From Saccoglossus kowalevskii (taxonomy: Eukaryota > Hemichordata > Enteropneusta > Harrimaniidae): a stretch of 43,036 nucleotides of DNA. The number at the start of each line of letters is the position of its first letter. The stretch's first letter is position 1. The position numbers were made by a program, and so were the translations under genes. This document shows positions 27,019 through 37,891 of the stretch, one piece after another. The DNA is taken from the NCBI RefSeq assembly GCF_000003605.2, contig NW_003105114.1, positions 28,027 through 71,062 on the forward strand, written 5' to 3'. The notes under the pieces are model-generated. The model was not told where the DNA came from. It searched no databases and saw only the letters and a list, made by a program, of their open reading frames with translations.

Positions 27019-27039
27019 GTGCCACCCTCATAACAACCT

Positions 27040-27940
27040 GCTAATTTATGTGTTGCTATGTATATACATAACAGTGCAATACATAGAATACGTGGTAGTG
27101 CTGTATCCATCAATGGCGTCAACCGGAAAGAAAATCTGAAAAGGAGTTCCGCCAAAATATTCACGCGCTTTCAATGATAGTGGTGCAATATACAAAGATA
27201 CGTTACGTACAACAACTTCGGTATATAGAATGCTTTGAGAATGTTCTGCAACTGATTTCACTCCTGTAGTGTTAACAGTACCCCAGACATTATCAACAAG
27301 ACCGGCATTATTTGTAATGGCCTACGCTTATATTTGTTGTTATTTTAGTAAGTGAAAAGCATGTACCTATCCACAACAAGGTATAACTTGCGGAGTAAAA
27401 GAATCTGAACATCACCATAACGAGCAGTCGAATTGACATTTAAATGTCTTACCTTGCCATACGATGAATAATTTGAGAGAAGATTAGATCTCGAAGCGAC
27501 ACAGCAATGGTTGTGTAAATCTTACAAGGCTTGTATCGCACTGTGTATGATTCTGGGAAATGTTTACACGATCATTCAACCTATAATTGTATTTGATAGG
27601 ATCGTCTCCCTCGGCGAATACAAGTCGGCTGCAATTGTTTTACGGCACTGCCCAGCCTCGTTCACATGCGTTAATTTTCAAGTAGTTGAATAAGGCGGTT
27701 GTTCAAGATGTGTTGATTGCACTCGTTCCTACCTACTTTAACTGTGCTGTCATGGCTACTTTGTCTAATAGTAATGGGACATGCTTTACTGCATTACAGT
27801 GCATATCACTAAATATAATTCCTGATGCAGTGGTCGGTTTCAAATTGGTGTCATCTGGCGCTATAGCATGTAGTTTCCGAATAAACGTGTCCATTTTTGT
27901 TATGGACAAGTCCTCGCCCAATATATATATATATATATAA
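27040..27940 (-). other. Possible degenerate exons of an unidentified protein
   Basis: The minus strand carries two stretches with protein-like composition. One (27737-about 27921) begins near GEDLSITKMDTFIRKL and ends at a GTAGGT donor-like sequence. The other (about 27046-27310) contains VVVRNVSLYIAPLSL and FFPVDAIDGY. Between them, a frame after a CAG acceptor-like site near 27640 holds RLNDRVNISQ but meets a stop before a strong donor (CAAG|GTAAGA at 27452/27453). The stop and the missing neighbours suggest a pseudogene or a false lead. The style is vaguely like the extracellular GAIN region of adhesion GPCRs; that is an impression, not an alignment. The plus strand is also open over part of the region, which lowers confidence. 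Confidence 0.15.
27921..27939. repeat. (AT)n dinucleotide run
   Basis: Nineteen bases of uninterrupted alternating A and T. Simple microsatellite. Confidence 0.95.
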
Positions 27941-29166
27941 TATTACAACAAATGAAGGAATAATAACGAACTGGGAAACTGGGAATAGTAAAAAAAGGCC
28001 AGAACGTAGTCTCAGCAACGTCACCGGTATCCCATAACTTCGTTTACGTGTGACCGCCATCGCTGACACGAACTATAACTCTACCTGCGTAAATATTCGA
28101 TTGGTTGAATTGTTAATGAGTTGAATATCATTAGAACGGTGAACTATTAACGTAGGGGATTTTACCGTGGTCATTCACCTCGCTTCAGTCTTTTGTAAGT
28201 ATTTGTCACTGAGCTAAACGTTGAATATTTACGTAAAGTTGAGAGTAAAATCCAAGTTCACACACAACTAGCCTATTACACAGACCTCTCAGGTTGAGGC
28301 GCTACTGTGCTTAAGATTGCGATAAATATTCCCAAATATGTAAGAGTAAAAACCAGACCCCAAGAGATTCGAGAAAATGGAGAATTTTGTAAATATAAGA
28401 ATTAGAGTCATGAAAACAAATTAAGACAAGGATTTAGCGGACAAGGGAGGCTTTCTGTGCAAATACAAATTAACACACCCTTCTATAGTACTGGTACGTT
28501 TAGGAATTGTTCCGATCTGCTTTAGATTTCCCAAGGAGATTCCTTGTCAGGATTTACGGCGCAACAGAAGTGGGAATTCTACTACTCGAGATTTGAGGGT
28601 TTTCATTTGCGAACTTTAAGAGTTCAAACAACTAAAAGTCGACACTTGTTTTGTTTTCTCAAGAACGTCTATGAGAACGCTTTATGTTCGTTTCCATTTC
28701 TGCTCTGTCTATCCAAGGTGCACATGGTTTGCCATCTGTGTAAGCTCAATAGTTCCTCAGACGACTACTGATTTTTTACTCTCAACATGAAAGCACTTAG
28801 TCCCTCAAAATTCGGGTCATTAATTTCTAAGAGGGGCTAAGCTTTCAAAAACGAAAAACATGAGGCCAATGCATGCATTGAACCATGATATTAACCGCTA
28901 AAAACAGTCACGAAGCTCTAGTTTAGCCTCTGACATGTGTAAAAATTGCACAGTAGGAGGGACTGCAAATAGGGCAAATTAACGTTCAAATTAATATTTC
29001 TCGAAGAACGTTTAATTGTTGTTGGCTTCGCAAAAATATAAAATCGGGTAAGTGTGGGTAAGTAGCAATTAGGCATGTAGACTGTGTTCATGTCTGCATT
29101 ATGACGTCAGACACAAATTCTTAGTAACTCGTGCAATCCTGTCTTGGTTTGCCGATAGTTTCCTCG
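27941..29166. other. Non-coding stretch, no gene recognised
   Basis: A plus-strand frame of 75 codons (28544-28771) shows no domain. A full TGACGTCA box lies at 29102-29109. Nothing else recognisable. Confidence 0.55.
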
Positions 29167-29550
29167 TCCATAGGGTCTAACATCATGTTTATTATAAGGT
29201 ATACTATAGTTTCTACTATAAGTTATACCATAGTGTCTACCATATTGTCTACTACGCGGTATATACCATAGGGTCTACTATATACTATATAATAGAGGTT
29301 ATATCATATGGGCTATTACAAGATCTACCATAGAGTCTACTATGAGAGAGACTGTATCAGGGTCAACCATGTGATTTTCTTAAGATACGCCACATGGTCG
29401 ACCTAAGGGTATACTATATAGTATATCTATTGTCTACTATGATTTTTCTATGGCGTCTAATACACAACGTTTACAATAACGGGTTCTATCATAGGATCTA
29501 CTATACATATCATGAAGTCTATAATATGATCTACTATAGAGTCAATATAT
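29167..29550. repeat. Degenerate palindrome-rich tandem array
   Basis: Around 380 bases are built from a decayed unit of roughly 14-15 bases, best written ATAG-N-GTCTACTAT. TCTAC(T/C)A appears at least nine times, interspersed with CCATAG, TATACTATA and TCTAT/TCTAA variants. Many units contain self-complementary CTATAG or TATACTATA, so the array could form several alternative hairpins. It is an old minisatellite or short palindrome array. The minus-strand frame at 29457-29696 with repeated I-D-P/H residues is a by-product of it. Confidence 0.85.
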
Positions 29551-31217
29551 AAGTGTTCAATCTGTATTGGATGACGTGTTTGGATCTCACACTTATTATA
29601 ATGTTCACCAACCAACAGGGAACGTGAGTTGGAATTTGTCCGTACGAATTTAGTCCATAAACGATATTCAGTATGTATGTAATATGGGATGCACATGGCC
29701 TAATTGGAGCCTACATTAGACACTAAAGTAATACGGCAATGAATAATTCCGGAAGTTGAACAGTTTAGACGTTACGTAATCAAAAGCTAATTTGATTATA
29801 GGTGTTGATTAATAAAACCGCAGTACACAACCGATAACCGTTTCCATCTTCATATGCAGCCTCTTTCTATGATTTCAAATTTGCAATAGAATATGACTCA
29901 TTGATAAGAAGCGTCCAATGCTCATTGGCGCTTTTCCTCAAATCCGAATAGGTAAGCCCGTAAATCGACAGAACGATAAGTGAAAGATACAATCAATAGC
30001 CACAAAGTTTAAAGTTGAAACCGTATAGTTAAATCTGCTGATAACACCTATGATGGCATTTTACCTCATTTGCGTCAAACGACAATGTATCTTCTAAACC
30101 GTGACGGAGATAATCGAAAAACAAAACAATCTCCAATAATCGTATTACGATGGTTAATCACTCACTTAGGAACTAGGCTTGACAGTAATGATACAAATGT
30201 CTGGTGAAGGATTACAAACGCAAAAAAAAATACCACTGTCCGAGAATTCAATCGTTATAGACATATACGATATCAATGAATCGTGCGAGCAATATTACCG
30301 ATACATTGCTTTTTGAATATGACAGTCATGATACCCATGATTCAATACGCCGATTCAATGTCTAACAGTATTACGGGTGGACCATTTTGAAAAATAGGTA
30401 GGAACCGACGAAATTTATGAGAAAAAAAACGAACCACGTGTTAACAACAATGTCAGAAATAAAGCCATTGACACAAAGTACTATATGTCCACAAAGTGGT
30501 AATTCTATTGACGTGATACACGATTCTGATTTCGAACGTGGACGTGATTTCTCAAAACAACTGCTATGAAATAATACAGGTGAAATATACAACCATGTCA
30601 ATGTATTGAATGCTTTCATAATCTGTTTGCTTAAAACGTGTGAATATATCACACGGTGTTAGTGGTTTGTTTTGTTTTGTGAAGAAAAAATACGATTCTG
30701 ATGAAATTGGTTCAGACGTATAATCGTAGATATGAGTTTCTTATTGGAATGTTTTGTTGATATGCTTTAATCTAATGCGGCAGTGCAGCTCGACTCTAAA
30801 ATATGGTAAAGCTGATGTGCCCGCATTGAGTTTATGACGGTTCCCGGTGGTTACTATGGTTTCCAGGATGTAAATCAAGTTATCATAGAAAGAGTGAATA
30901 GTAACGGAAGAGACTGAGTAACAAGATGACGTAAAGCAAATAGTGAATGTACATGTAATTACTACATATGTAACTACGTCGAGCGTATTGTGATCTCTGT
31001 CAAGGTTTGAAAACATTGTACTTCTCATACAATTATCATATAAAGCAATAAAATTGCCACGACTAGGCAAGTCTACTCTGCATTGTGCAGTGATGATAAG
31101 AAGGGCGTATCGAACTGTACATATTTCTGATAAAAAGATGCGCTTCTTAGCAACATGGATTGTTCTGCGACGTCAATCCGTCCGATTGAAAAACAATAAT
31201 TTGACAGAAACGTTTGG
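29551..31217. other. Non-coding stretch with unsupported open frames
   Basis: Two minus-strand frames, 30371-30652 (93 codons) and 30741-31070 (109 codons), are the longest. The second contains a hydrophobic run around VVTYVVITCTFTICF, but I see no family signature. They may be chance frames in A+T-rich DNA. Confidence 0.5.
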
Positions 31218-31220
31218 TTA

Positions 31221-31821
31221 AGGCGCAGTCACACCATGACGTTCTGGCTAGCGTTCTCTGGCGTTTGAGGAAACGTTGGTAGTCGCCAAAAGTCGCTGGG
31301 ACAGCGCCAGAAGAGCGCCGTGAGAACGCCAGTGAACGTCGGTAATCGTTGCTGATCGTCGGGAATCGGCGGAGAACGCTGATCCAAAAAAAAAGTTTTG
31401 AACATGCACAAAAGTTCCCATTTGAGACCAGCGTTCTTCAACGTTTATTTTTAAACGCTGTTAAACGTTAAATAACGTTCTTCGATCGTTTTGCTAAAGT
31501 TCGACAATCGTTAGTCAGTCGTTGTTCTAGCGTTACTTAGTTTTACCAATCGCTCGCTTTGCAGTGAACAACAGTGAACGACCGCTGAACGTACCCCTAG
31601 AGCACATAAATCGTGCGACTAACTTAACGACCTAACGTTAGATACACGCTCAACACGCTCACTTAACGTTTAAAAGTCGTTCGTCGCGCGCTAGTGACAC
31701 GTTAGCACACGTCAATGATTTCCAGGGGTATCTTACTTGGTCGCGTTCCAGAACGCTCGGAAATTGGACGATTGGAACGTTCAGAGAACGCTGACCAAAA
31801 CGTTATGGTGTGACGGGGCCA
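31221..31821. mobile_element. 601-bp MITE, PIF/Harbinger-like
   Basis: The two ends form terminal inverted repeats: 31221-31260 and the reverse complement of 31782-31821 match at about 33 of 40 positions and share GTCACACCAT and AGCGTTCTCTG. TTA directly flanks both sides (31218-31220 and 31822-31824), a three-base TWA-type target duplication. G/C-rich ends with GTCACACCA and a TWA duplication fit PIF/Harbinger-derived MITEs; a Kolobok-type TTAA duplication fits less well because the right side reads ATTA. The interior is unusually rich in AACGTT, GAACG and CGTTC motifs in both orientations and contains no transposase, so it would need an autonomous relative. The minus-strand frame inside it (31229-31441) is not a gene. 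Confidence 0.88.
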
Positions 31822-31824
31822 TTA

Positions 31825-33012
31825 TATATTGAAATGATATTACCCAGGACTACGATCACCTATCACAGTTCTCTGCCAGAAAGGGCGGGGTTGTATTCTT
31901 TTTAACCGTTCTATGATTGTCAGCTGTACCCGCTGTGAGATCATACTGTGCTTGGGGCACGATCGTTAAAGGCTGTTAAAGTTTTGGGGCGTCCTTTCAA
32001 ACACTGGGCAAAGTTACTTAATTGCTTCATAATTTATAACGTTGGCTTGCGTCAATTTTACAGAAATAAATGTATATATTTAATCTGGCTCTGTCACGAG
32101 TGTTTTCTTCACTAATTTGAAGTCATACAAAGCCCACCTGCAGCTACTTATATATTTATTTCAATCATTTTATCATCATCGACGGTTTCAGAAGATAACA
32201 TAATAACACCTGCTTCCAAACAACAGATCTGTCGCCACGCACACTGTACAGCACCACGCTGAAACGATGAATTTCAACCTTAACGGTCACATGACATGTC
32301 TGACAGAACTGCGCAGACGACAAACAATTAGCAGGCGCCATTGCGTTATTCTTAAAAATAACCTTCCCCTTCTGCGTGCCGAACTATCTGAATATCTTGA
32401 AAAGTAGTCAGTTTAAGCAAGCATCCGAAGGTATTATCGAGATAATCTGATTTCAGTTACTGTTATTGTATACTATTCGTATCCAGGTCCGCGTTTTAAT
32501 TTGTTTTTACATCTGTATGTGTGTGTTCGTTTTATGCTTGATTTAGAAAGCGCTATGGACTACGTGTAGCTTGAATGCACTAATTATTACAAGTGAACCA
32601 ATATTTATTTTGATGACACTAGATGGCGAGAATCAGAGACCAGGTATGAGCGGAAGTAAATCATCACATTTCCCCGCATTTAAGTCTCTCAGTAAACCTT
32701 GAGCGAAGGCTGACATTACCCAGTTCATTTGTGTTGAACATCGCTAGCCAACTTTATATTCGCAATACACTAGTTGTTTCGCGATTAGTGGCTTTTGCGG
32801 TGAGTGACAGAAGCTTGTCTGTACATCGGAGTTGAGAATCTAATGTTGTGTATGTCATTAACAACCGGTGTTAATCTGGGAATACCATGCATAATTAAAA
32901 TGTTACAAAGTATATGAAATATGTAATTATATGCATAAATGATACATACTAATATAAAAACGCCAATATAAATTTACATAATTCTGTTGACTTTTCATGT
33001 GTACCCTGATTG
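31825..33012. other. Non-coding stretch, no gene recognised
   Basis: No coding frame of note. A CTCF-like motif lies at 32616-32629. The region 32.2-32.4 kb is somewhat richer in G+C, without any identified feature. Confidence 0.55.
32616..32629 (+). promoter_or_regulatory. CTCF-like motif
   Basis: ACACTAGATGGCGA matches the bilaterian CTCF core (CCASYAGRKGGCRS) at 12 of 14 positions by eye. CTCF is an 11-zinc-finger insulator protein conserved across bilaterians. A second, inverted AGATGGCGC match lies at 37879-37891. Motif match only. Confidence 0.3.
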
Positions 33013-33260
33013 CATATTTTAATACATACACACTCAAAATGTGTATCATATAACATGGACAAAGGAAAGCATTGTTTTTCCATGGCATGAGACATTTCCC
33101 CTATCTGTGTAACACAATAGTCTACAACAATTTCGTTATGTGTACATATTTTAATACATACACTAGGTACACTCACAAAAACACACACGAATTTTACGAA
33201 ATATTAATTAGAGAATTCATTATATATGTATAACCTGGACATAGAAAATCATTATTTGTC
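33013..33260. repeat. Split direct duplication
   Basis: CATATTTTAATACATACAC is exact at 33013-33031 and 33145-33163 (offset 132). A second module, beginning ATAACATGGACA at 33050-33080, recurs at 33230-33260 with about 25 of 31 matches (offset 180). The same modules occur in the same order but with different spacing, so an old duplication has since gained or lost about 48 bases between modules. Confidence 0.75.
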
Positions 33261-33752
33261 AAACTTCATTTGAAAATCCTAATAATTAGTTTTAAAGTTC
33301 ACAACTGGCGGTTTAGCAGTATTGTCAACTTGTTCATGGTGGCTGCAGGATTTAAAAAAAAAACCAAATGATTGAAAATATTGTATTCACTGACATTTAT
33401 TTGTATGCACATGTATGCCATAGGGTCCATGGTATCATTTTCTTACTGATTTGGCAACACTTTTTCCAGTACTTGTTACACAGCATAAATATCGGATTGT
33501 TCCGTCGGAAGCATAATAGAGTAATGTGAATTTCGTTAATCAATACTGTATGATGACGCTATCTTCCGGGCCTACCTGTTATTTACACAATGTTCAGGTT
33601 ATTAAGGCTGTTAAATGAGAAACGACTGTACCCAAATCGGAAAAACATTACCGATATTTTATTCCTAACTTGACCATAAATAAGACCGATACTTATACCT
33701 AAAATCCAGACCAATTTCAGGGACACGTCTCATTAGGCAAGGTTATGTATTG

Positions 33753-33763
33753 CCCCCCCCCCC
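33753..33763. repeat. Poly(C) run
   Basis: Eleven consecutive C, followed by TCTCC. It lies at the border of a dispersed repeat copy and may mark the end of a transposon with a G/C-tract terminus. Confidence 0.85.
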
Positions 33764-33775
33764 TCTCCGTGGAAC

Positions 33776-34140
33776 AACAACGAACCTGAAACAAAAGTAA
33801 CCGTCCGATCTAAACGACCTGCATCTATAAAAATCGAGTGTTAACTCCCTCGCGTTTCCGATCGCGAGAAGGTCGAGGCCAATCTGCCGTGATTGTTTGG
33901 TTATCATCGATTGGGACGTAAAACGAAAAAGGTGGTAATAACCGAGGGTAATTGCAACCCAATCGATTCCGGGAAACGCAGTGATCAGTGAGGCCTTCAA
34001 TGACGCACACTTTATGAATTTAGAACGTGAATTTAGTTTTATTACAGATTACCAGGGAACAAACGTTCGTGATGTAATTCACTCTAGTGGGAGAATAGCA
34101 AAGGATAAAAGATAAACATGGCGACAATATTGCAACGTCT
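33776..34140. repeat. Dispersed repeat family, copy A
   Basis: 33799-33839 aligns with 38991-39031 at 34 of 41 positions without gaps, sharing AACCGTCCGATC and AAAATCGAGT. Further right, TTGTTTGGTTATCATC resembles TTGTTTGATAATATCA in the 39-kb copy. The segment at 34043-34105 resembles 34311-34375 (GATGTAATTCAC / GCTGTAATTCAC and neighbouring bases). On the minus strand both copies are open across the best block, but the differences are not concentrated at third codon positions, so a coding origin is not supported. Confidence 0.6.
34114..34125 (+). promoter_or_regulatory. YY1-like motif
   Basis: AAACATGGCGAC fits the YY1 zinc-finger consensus AANATGGCGNC. Related matches on the plus strand lie at 34599-34610 and 40933-40944, and one on the minus strand at 39895-39902. 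It sits inside a dispersed repeat, so it may have been carried by that element. Confidence 0.25.
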
Positions 34141-34299
34141 TTTATCGGGCCCATGAGGTTTTATATACTTATGGTAGTGAAATATGTTGTATCGTTACCT
34201 ACCAATGGAATTCTTCTGTTGGGTCATACATAAATGTTTTGTAAATGTAAAGTTACACCAATAATAAACGCAGTTCGAAAATTGCATAGTGACACCATT

Positions 34300-34395
34300 T
34301 GTATTACTTGATTATAGATTCCCGGATAACAAATATTAGTGCTGTAATTCACCCTTGTGGCGGAATAGGTGACAAAGGTCAAAACGTTTTTAAAA
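34300..34395. repeat. Dispersed repeat family, partial copy B
   Basis: The block starting ATTATAGATTCCCGG resembles ATTACAGATTACCAGG in copy A, and both continue into TGTAATTCAC, a TAGTGG/TTGTGG block and GAATAG. Copies A and B lie about 270 bases apart in the same orientation. Confidence 0.5.
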
Positions 34396-36847
34396 GTGAA
34401 TTTCACGACGAACGTTTTTAAAACGAATCAATATTCTGGTTAACTCTCGTGCGACTTTGGAACATACTTGAGGGACTCTTCAACGCAATTTATGGTAGGC
34501 GACTCGAAAACGCGATTTAATGCACGTGAATTTCCCAACAAAGCTTTAGATGTTCTAGTTGTCTGTGGTGTGCCACTGGCGCGGAAAGCTGTAGAATAAA
34601 AAATGGCGACAACGGTCGAACGCATTGTTATGCTAATTTGATTTCAGGCATGTTAGTTTACAAAGAAATAAAAGATTTCTTTAATTTTCCCGGCGATAGC
34701 TACGTGAATTTGAACCAAAATGTTATCGGCAAGACTCGGGAGACGACAGTGACAGCCACTGGAACGTAATTGAAGGCAAATGAACACTTCAAGCAAAAAA
34801 AGACTGTTTCGAGCCGTGGTGTAAAATGGAGGCATATACCATTGTTGACTCGTGAGGGGAATGGAAATCAGTTGATTTGAGGGTGTCACAATAAGCGAGG
34901 GAGCAAATCGTTTTTATGCTACGAAAAAGTGAAGACTCTGAACGTACATTTCGGACTTTAGTACAGCGTCATTTTTGTTTGATTACCTAACGTTTTTAGG
35001 TTCATTTGCTGCATGCTACAGAGCACATACCTAAGCGCCCGTTCCTCAGCAGATAATGAAGCCAAGGCATTTTCGATGTCGAAATCGCGAAACTCTCTCT
35101 TTTTACGCAAACTGGGAAGTTCGAATTACTAAACGAAGTACAGGACGATGAATATGAAATATTCAAGAACCAACATACCAAAAATTATATCTCAAAAGTG
35201 AATATTCGTGGTGTATTTTAAGTCTAACCGGACCGGAAGTGGGAATTTGTTAGTACTCGTATTTTAGTATAAGGTAGTAATAATGATCATTGAAACACCA
35301 TATGTGTGTTTTCGACCATAGTATATATCATTGCAATTGAAAGTCTGAGGGGAGTGGAGCTGAGACTCACGTACAACATTAATTACAATGCCCATCACAG
35401 TCGGCGGAGAATAGTAGTGTTCATGGCGGGTGACGGGGTGCCGTCGGTGTTATTATATAATTTTAATTACTCTATGGTAAATAACAATCGCGAGAATAAA
35501 CGACAAAATGATAGAATGTGTTGAATATAATGACGGCAGTATTGCTTAGAAAAGAGATTTTCAGGCAACTCAGAGCTGCTAAGCTTCTGGTTTTACTCGC
35601 GCGCCTCACCTCGGCATTGCCCCCATACTCTCGCAAAAACCACTATAACTGACATCCAGAGCAATCTATTGACTGAATGACTAGTCACAACAGGGTGACA
35701 ACTGTATTTTGAGATTCTGAACCGTGCTTGAGGTTTACCATTCTAATTTTACAGATGAATTCAGGCACAATTTAGAAGAATCTTTGGTGGGTAATAACTC
35801 GTATTTGCGTATTCCATCATAAACTGATCTAATGTTTGCAGTTATTTCGTGAACTTTGAGACATTTTCACCATGTTTGAGTTTTAACGATCTCTTTTAAC
35901 TGTAAATCATATTCTCACCATTTGTTTTTCAATTCGTAGGCGAGATTGAAATGTTATTTTTCAATTTGGGAAATCAATCCTTACGAAGTTGATAAACCTA
36001 TATAGTGTCTTCTAATTTATATCTAGTTACGCTTTAATGCGTTATATTCCTGTTACGGTTTATTGACGTAATTGAACTCACATCAACGAGCACATATTGC
36101 ACTACTGCATCATGGCTAGTAACCGTACGTCTAATTCTGCCACTATTTCTTTCAGCAGCGAGAGGGTGTAATTTTCCTCTCATGAATTAATAGAATCACA
36201 TTTCCTCGTACTTTTTACCTATTTTTAATTTCAGATTGGTATCTTAGTTCCAATGCAGATAACTGTGCTTCCTCAGACATTCCCACTTTGCACCGTGGTG
36301 GCGCACTGTAAACCCAGTACACTTCCACAACGGACATCTTTCAGCTCCGAAAAAAGCTTATTAAAATGCAAAATCATTGACCCACTCTATCGAATATAAA
36401 ATGTTTGTTAAATCGTGGAGATTGTTTTTTGTGAATGTTCGACTACCTTGAGCAACTAAGACCACACTGACTCAACGCGTTAAAGTCTAAGCATTAAGGC
36501 CCCTACCGTGGACGATTACTTGTGCAACTTGAACACTTTCAAATCAAAATTAGATATACCCTCAAAGAAGTCACACTGATACCGACAATACGGAAAGGTT
36601 GACCCAGCGTTATTCAAATGTGTTAGTTCTCAATTCAAAACTGGATGGTTTTTGATAAGATTACACTGACAATTCTAATGCTTGTCTATTCTTGTATCAT
36701 ATTAAATAAAACAGTGTTAAATACATGCGTGTTAAAAGATGTTTCCAAAATAGACGGAAAAACATTTGCTCATTCATACAACTTGAAATTATAATTATTG
36801 TAGTGTGAATTAATCCACGTAGTTAGCGAATTGTAGTTTTTTTCTTC
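34396..36847. other. Non-coding stretch, no gene recognised
   Basis: No supported gene. A YY1-like AAAAATGGCGAC is at 34599-34610, and an exact ETS motif is listed separately. Minus-strand frames of 61 and 78 codons at 34.44-34.89 kb have no recognisable domain. Confidence 0.55.
35232..35241 (+). promoter_or_regulatory. ETS-family consensus site
   Basis: ACCGGAAGTG is the preferred site of GABP-type ETS factors, common in animal housekeeping promoters. No transcription start or gene is recognised beside it. Confidence 0.25.
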
Positions 36848-36894
36848 AAATACTACATAATTACCAATGAGAGAAAAAAAAATACTACATAATT
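36848..36894. repeat. Two-copy 32-bp tandem repeat
   Basis: AAATACTACATAATT is exact at 36848-36862 and 36880-36894, and the similarity continues rightward with changes. It is a local duplication containing an A-run. Confidence 0.8.
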
Positions 36895-37837
36895 GACAGT
36901 GGTAGAAAAAATCGAGATCACTAGACCACCCACAAACGTCTGTGTTATATAACAAATAGCTTAGCAATTGTGAAGGTTATCGAAGACACTGCACGTGCAG
37001 AATAGACGACTTGCGTCCGTAATGAGAAAACTGTACGTGAAATAAAATTCTTATTTACCTTTAGAATTCAGATGCCAGTCATACCTTGATTGTCAGTTGA
37101 TCTTGGTGCGGCGAAGTCGACGTCCGACATAACGTGTCTGACAGTTGTTGAGTTGAAATGAACAATAATTAAAAACACTGTAGACGATGCGGTTCTGACA
37201 CGTTTCTGGTTGATTATGCGTTAAGTAGGTTGCACCGTGACGAAAGATAAAATTGTGATCCTGTTTGACATATTCCCACAAATTATCCCTAATCATTTTC
37301 AATTATCAAAAACATACTCAATAATATTCCAAAATAATTTTAAAAAAGATGATAAAGTAACAATCACATTCTTTTTGTTAAACTACTTTTCCAAGGAGGA
37401 AACACTCCTAATTATTCATTCTTCTCTCATCAGATAAGCGCAGACGACAGGTATTGTTACGCGCCGATTGAGAAGCAGACGTGCGATGCTTTTGTTCACG
37501 ACATTCCATTTGTTTGAGGGTAATATCGCGATGTTTTCATATTTAGTTGACGAATGATAACAGAATTAAGATTTATACTTTTAATAATTTCTAGGGGAAA
37601 TTGCTCCAGGGAGTTTATTGGCCGTGACGGGATGATCACTACCAATACAATGCGATTAGTTATTTCCACACTTGGTGTGATTAATTACTTCTAATAAAAC
37701 CGAGGTTTACGTTGTTTCCTGGCACCAACGCACAGTATCGGTTCACTACAACAAGACGTCCTCCAAGGTATTTTTTATGGGGCGTGTTATGTAAGACAAA
37801 ATGTGAACTCATTTCCACGTGCATCTTAGATGTCGCG
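36895..37837. other. Non-coding stretch, no gene recognised
   Basis: Frames of 65-69 codons only, with no domain. A donor-like AAG|GTAAAT lies on the minus strand near 37056-37064. Nothing else identified. Confidence 0.55.
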
Positions 37838-37891
37838 CGATAGATGCGTGGCGTCATTACTGTAAAAAAAGGTTAGTCGCGCCATCTATCG
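37838..37891. repeat. Inverted repeat overlapping a CTCF-like motif
   Basis: CGATAGATG at 37838-37846 is perfectly complementary to CATCTATCG at 37883-37891, with a 36-base spacer. The right arm plus its left neighbour reads GCGCCATCTATCG (37879-37891); on the minus strand this contains AGATGGCGC, the most conserved part of the CTCF site. Both arms lie in a CpG-rich patch. Confidence 0.55.

Noticed and set aside
27511-27940. Plus-strand frames (60 and 84 codons) over the 27-kb island
   Set aside because: The minus strand over the same bases has better splice context; I could not support either plus-strand frame.
29457-29696. Minus-strand frame of 79 codons with repeated I/D/P residues
   Set aside because: The repetition is produced by the degenerate GTCTACTAT array, not by a protein repeat.
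31229-31441. Minus-strand frame of 70 codons
   Set aside because: It lies wholly inside the 601-bp MITE and reads through its terminal repeat; no protein family is recognised.
32949-33188. Minus-strand frame with two CIKIC motifs, looking like a cysteine-rich peptide
   Set aside because: The motif is doubled because the DNA is duplicated (33013 and 33145); there is no conserved cysteine spacing or signal peptide.
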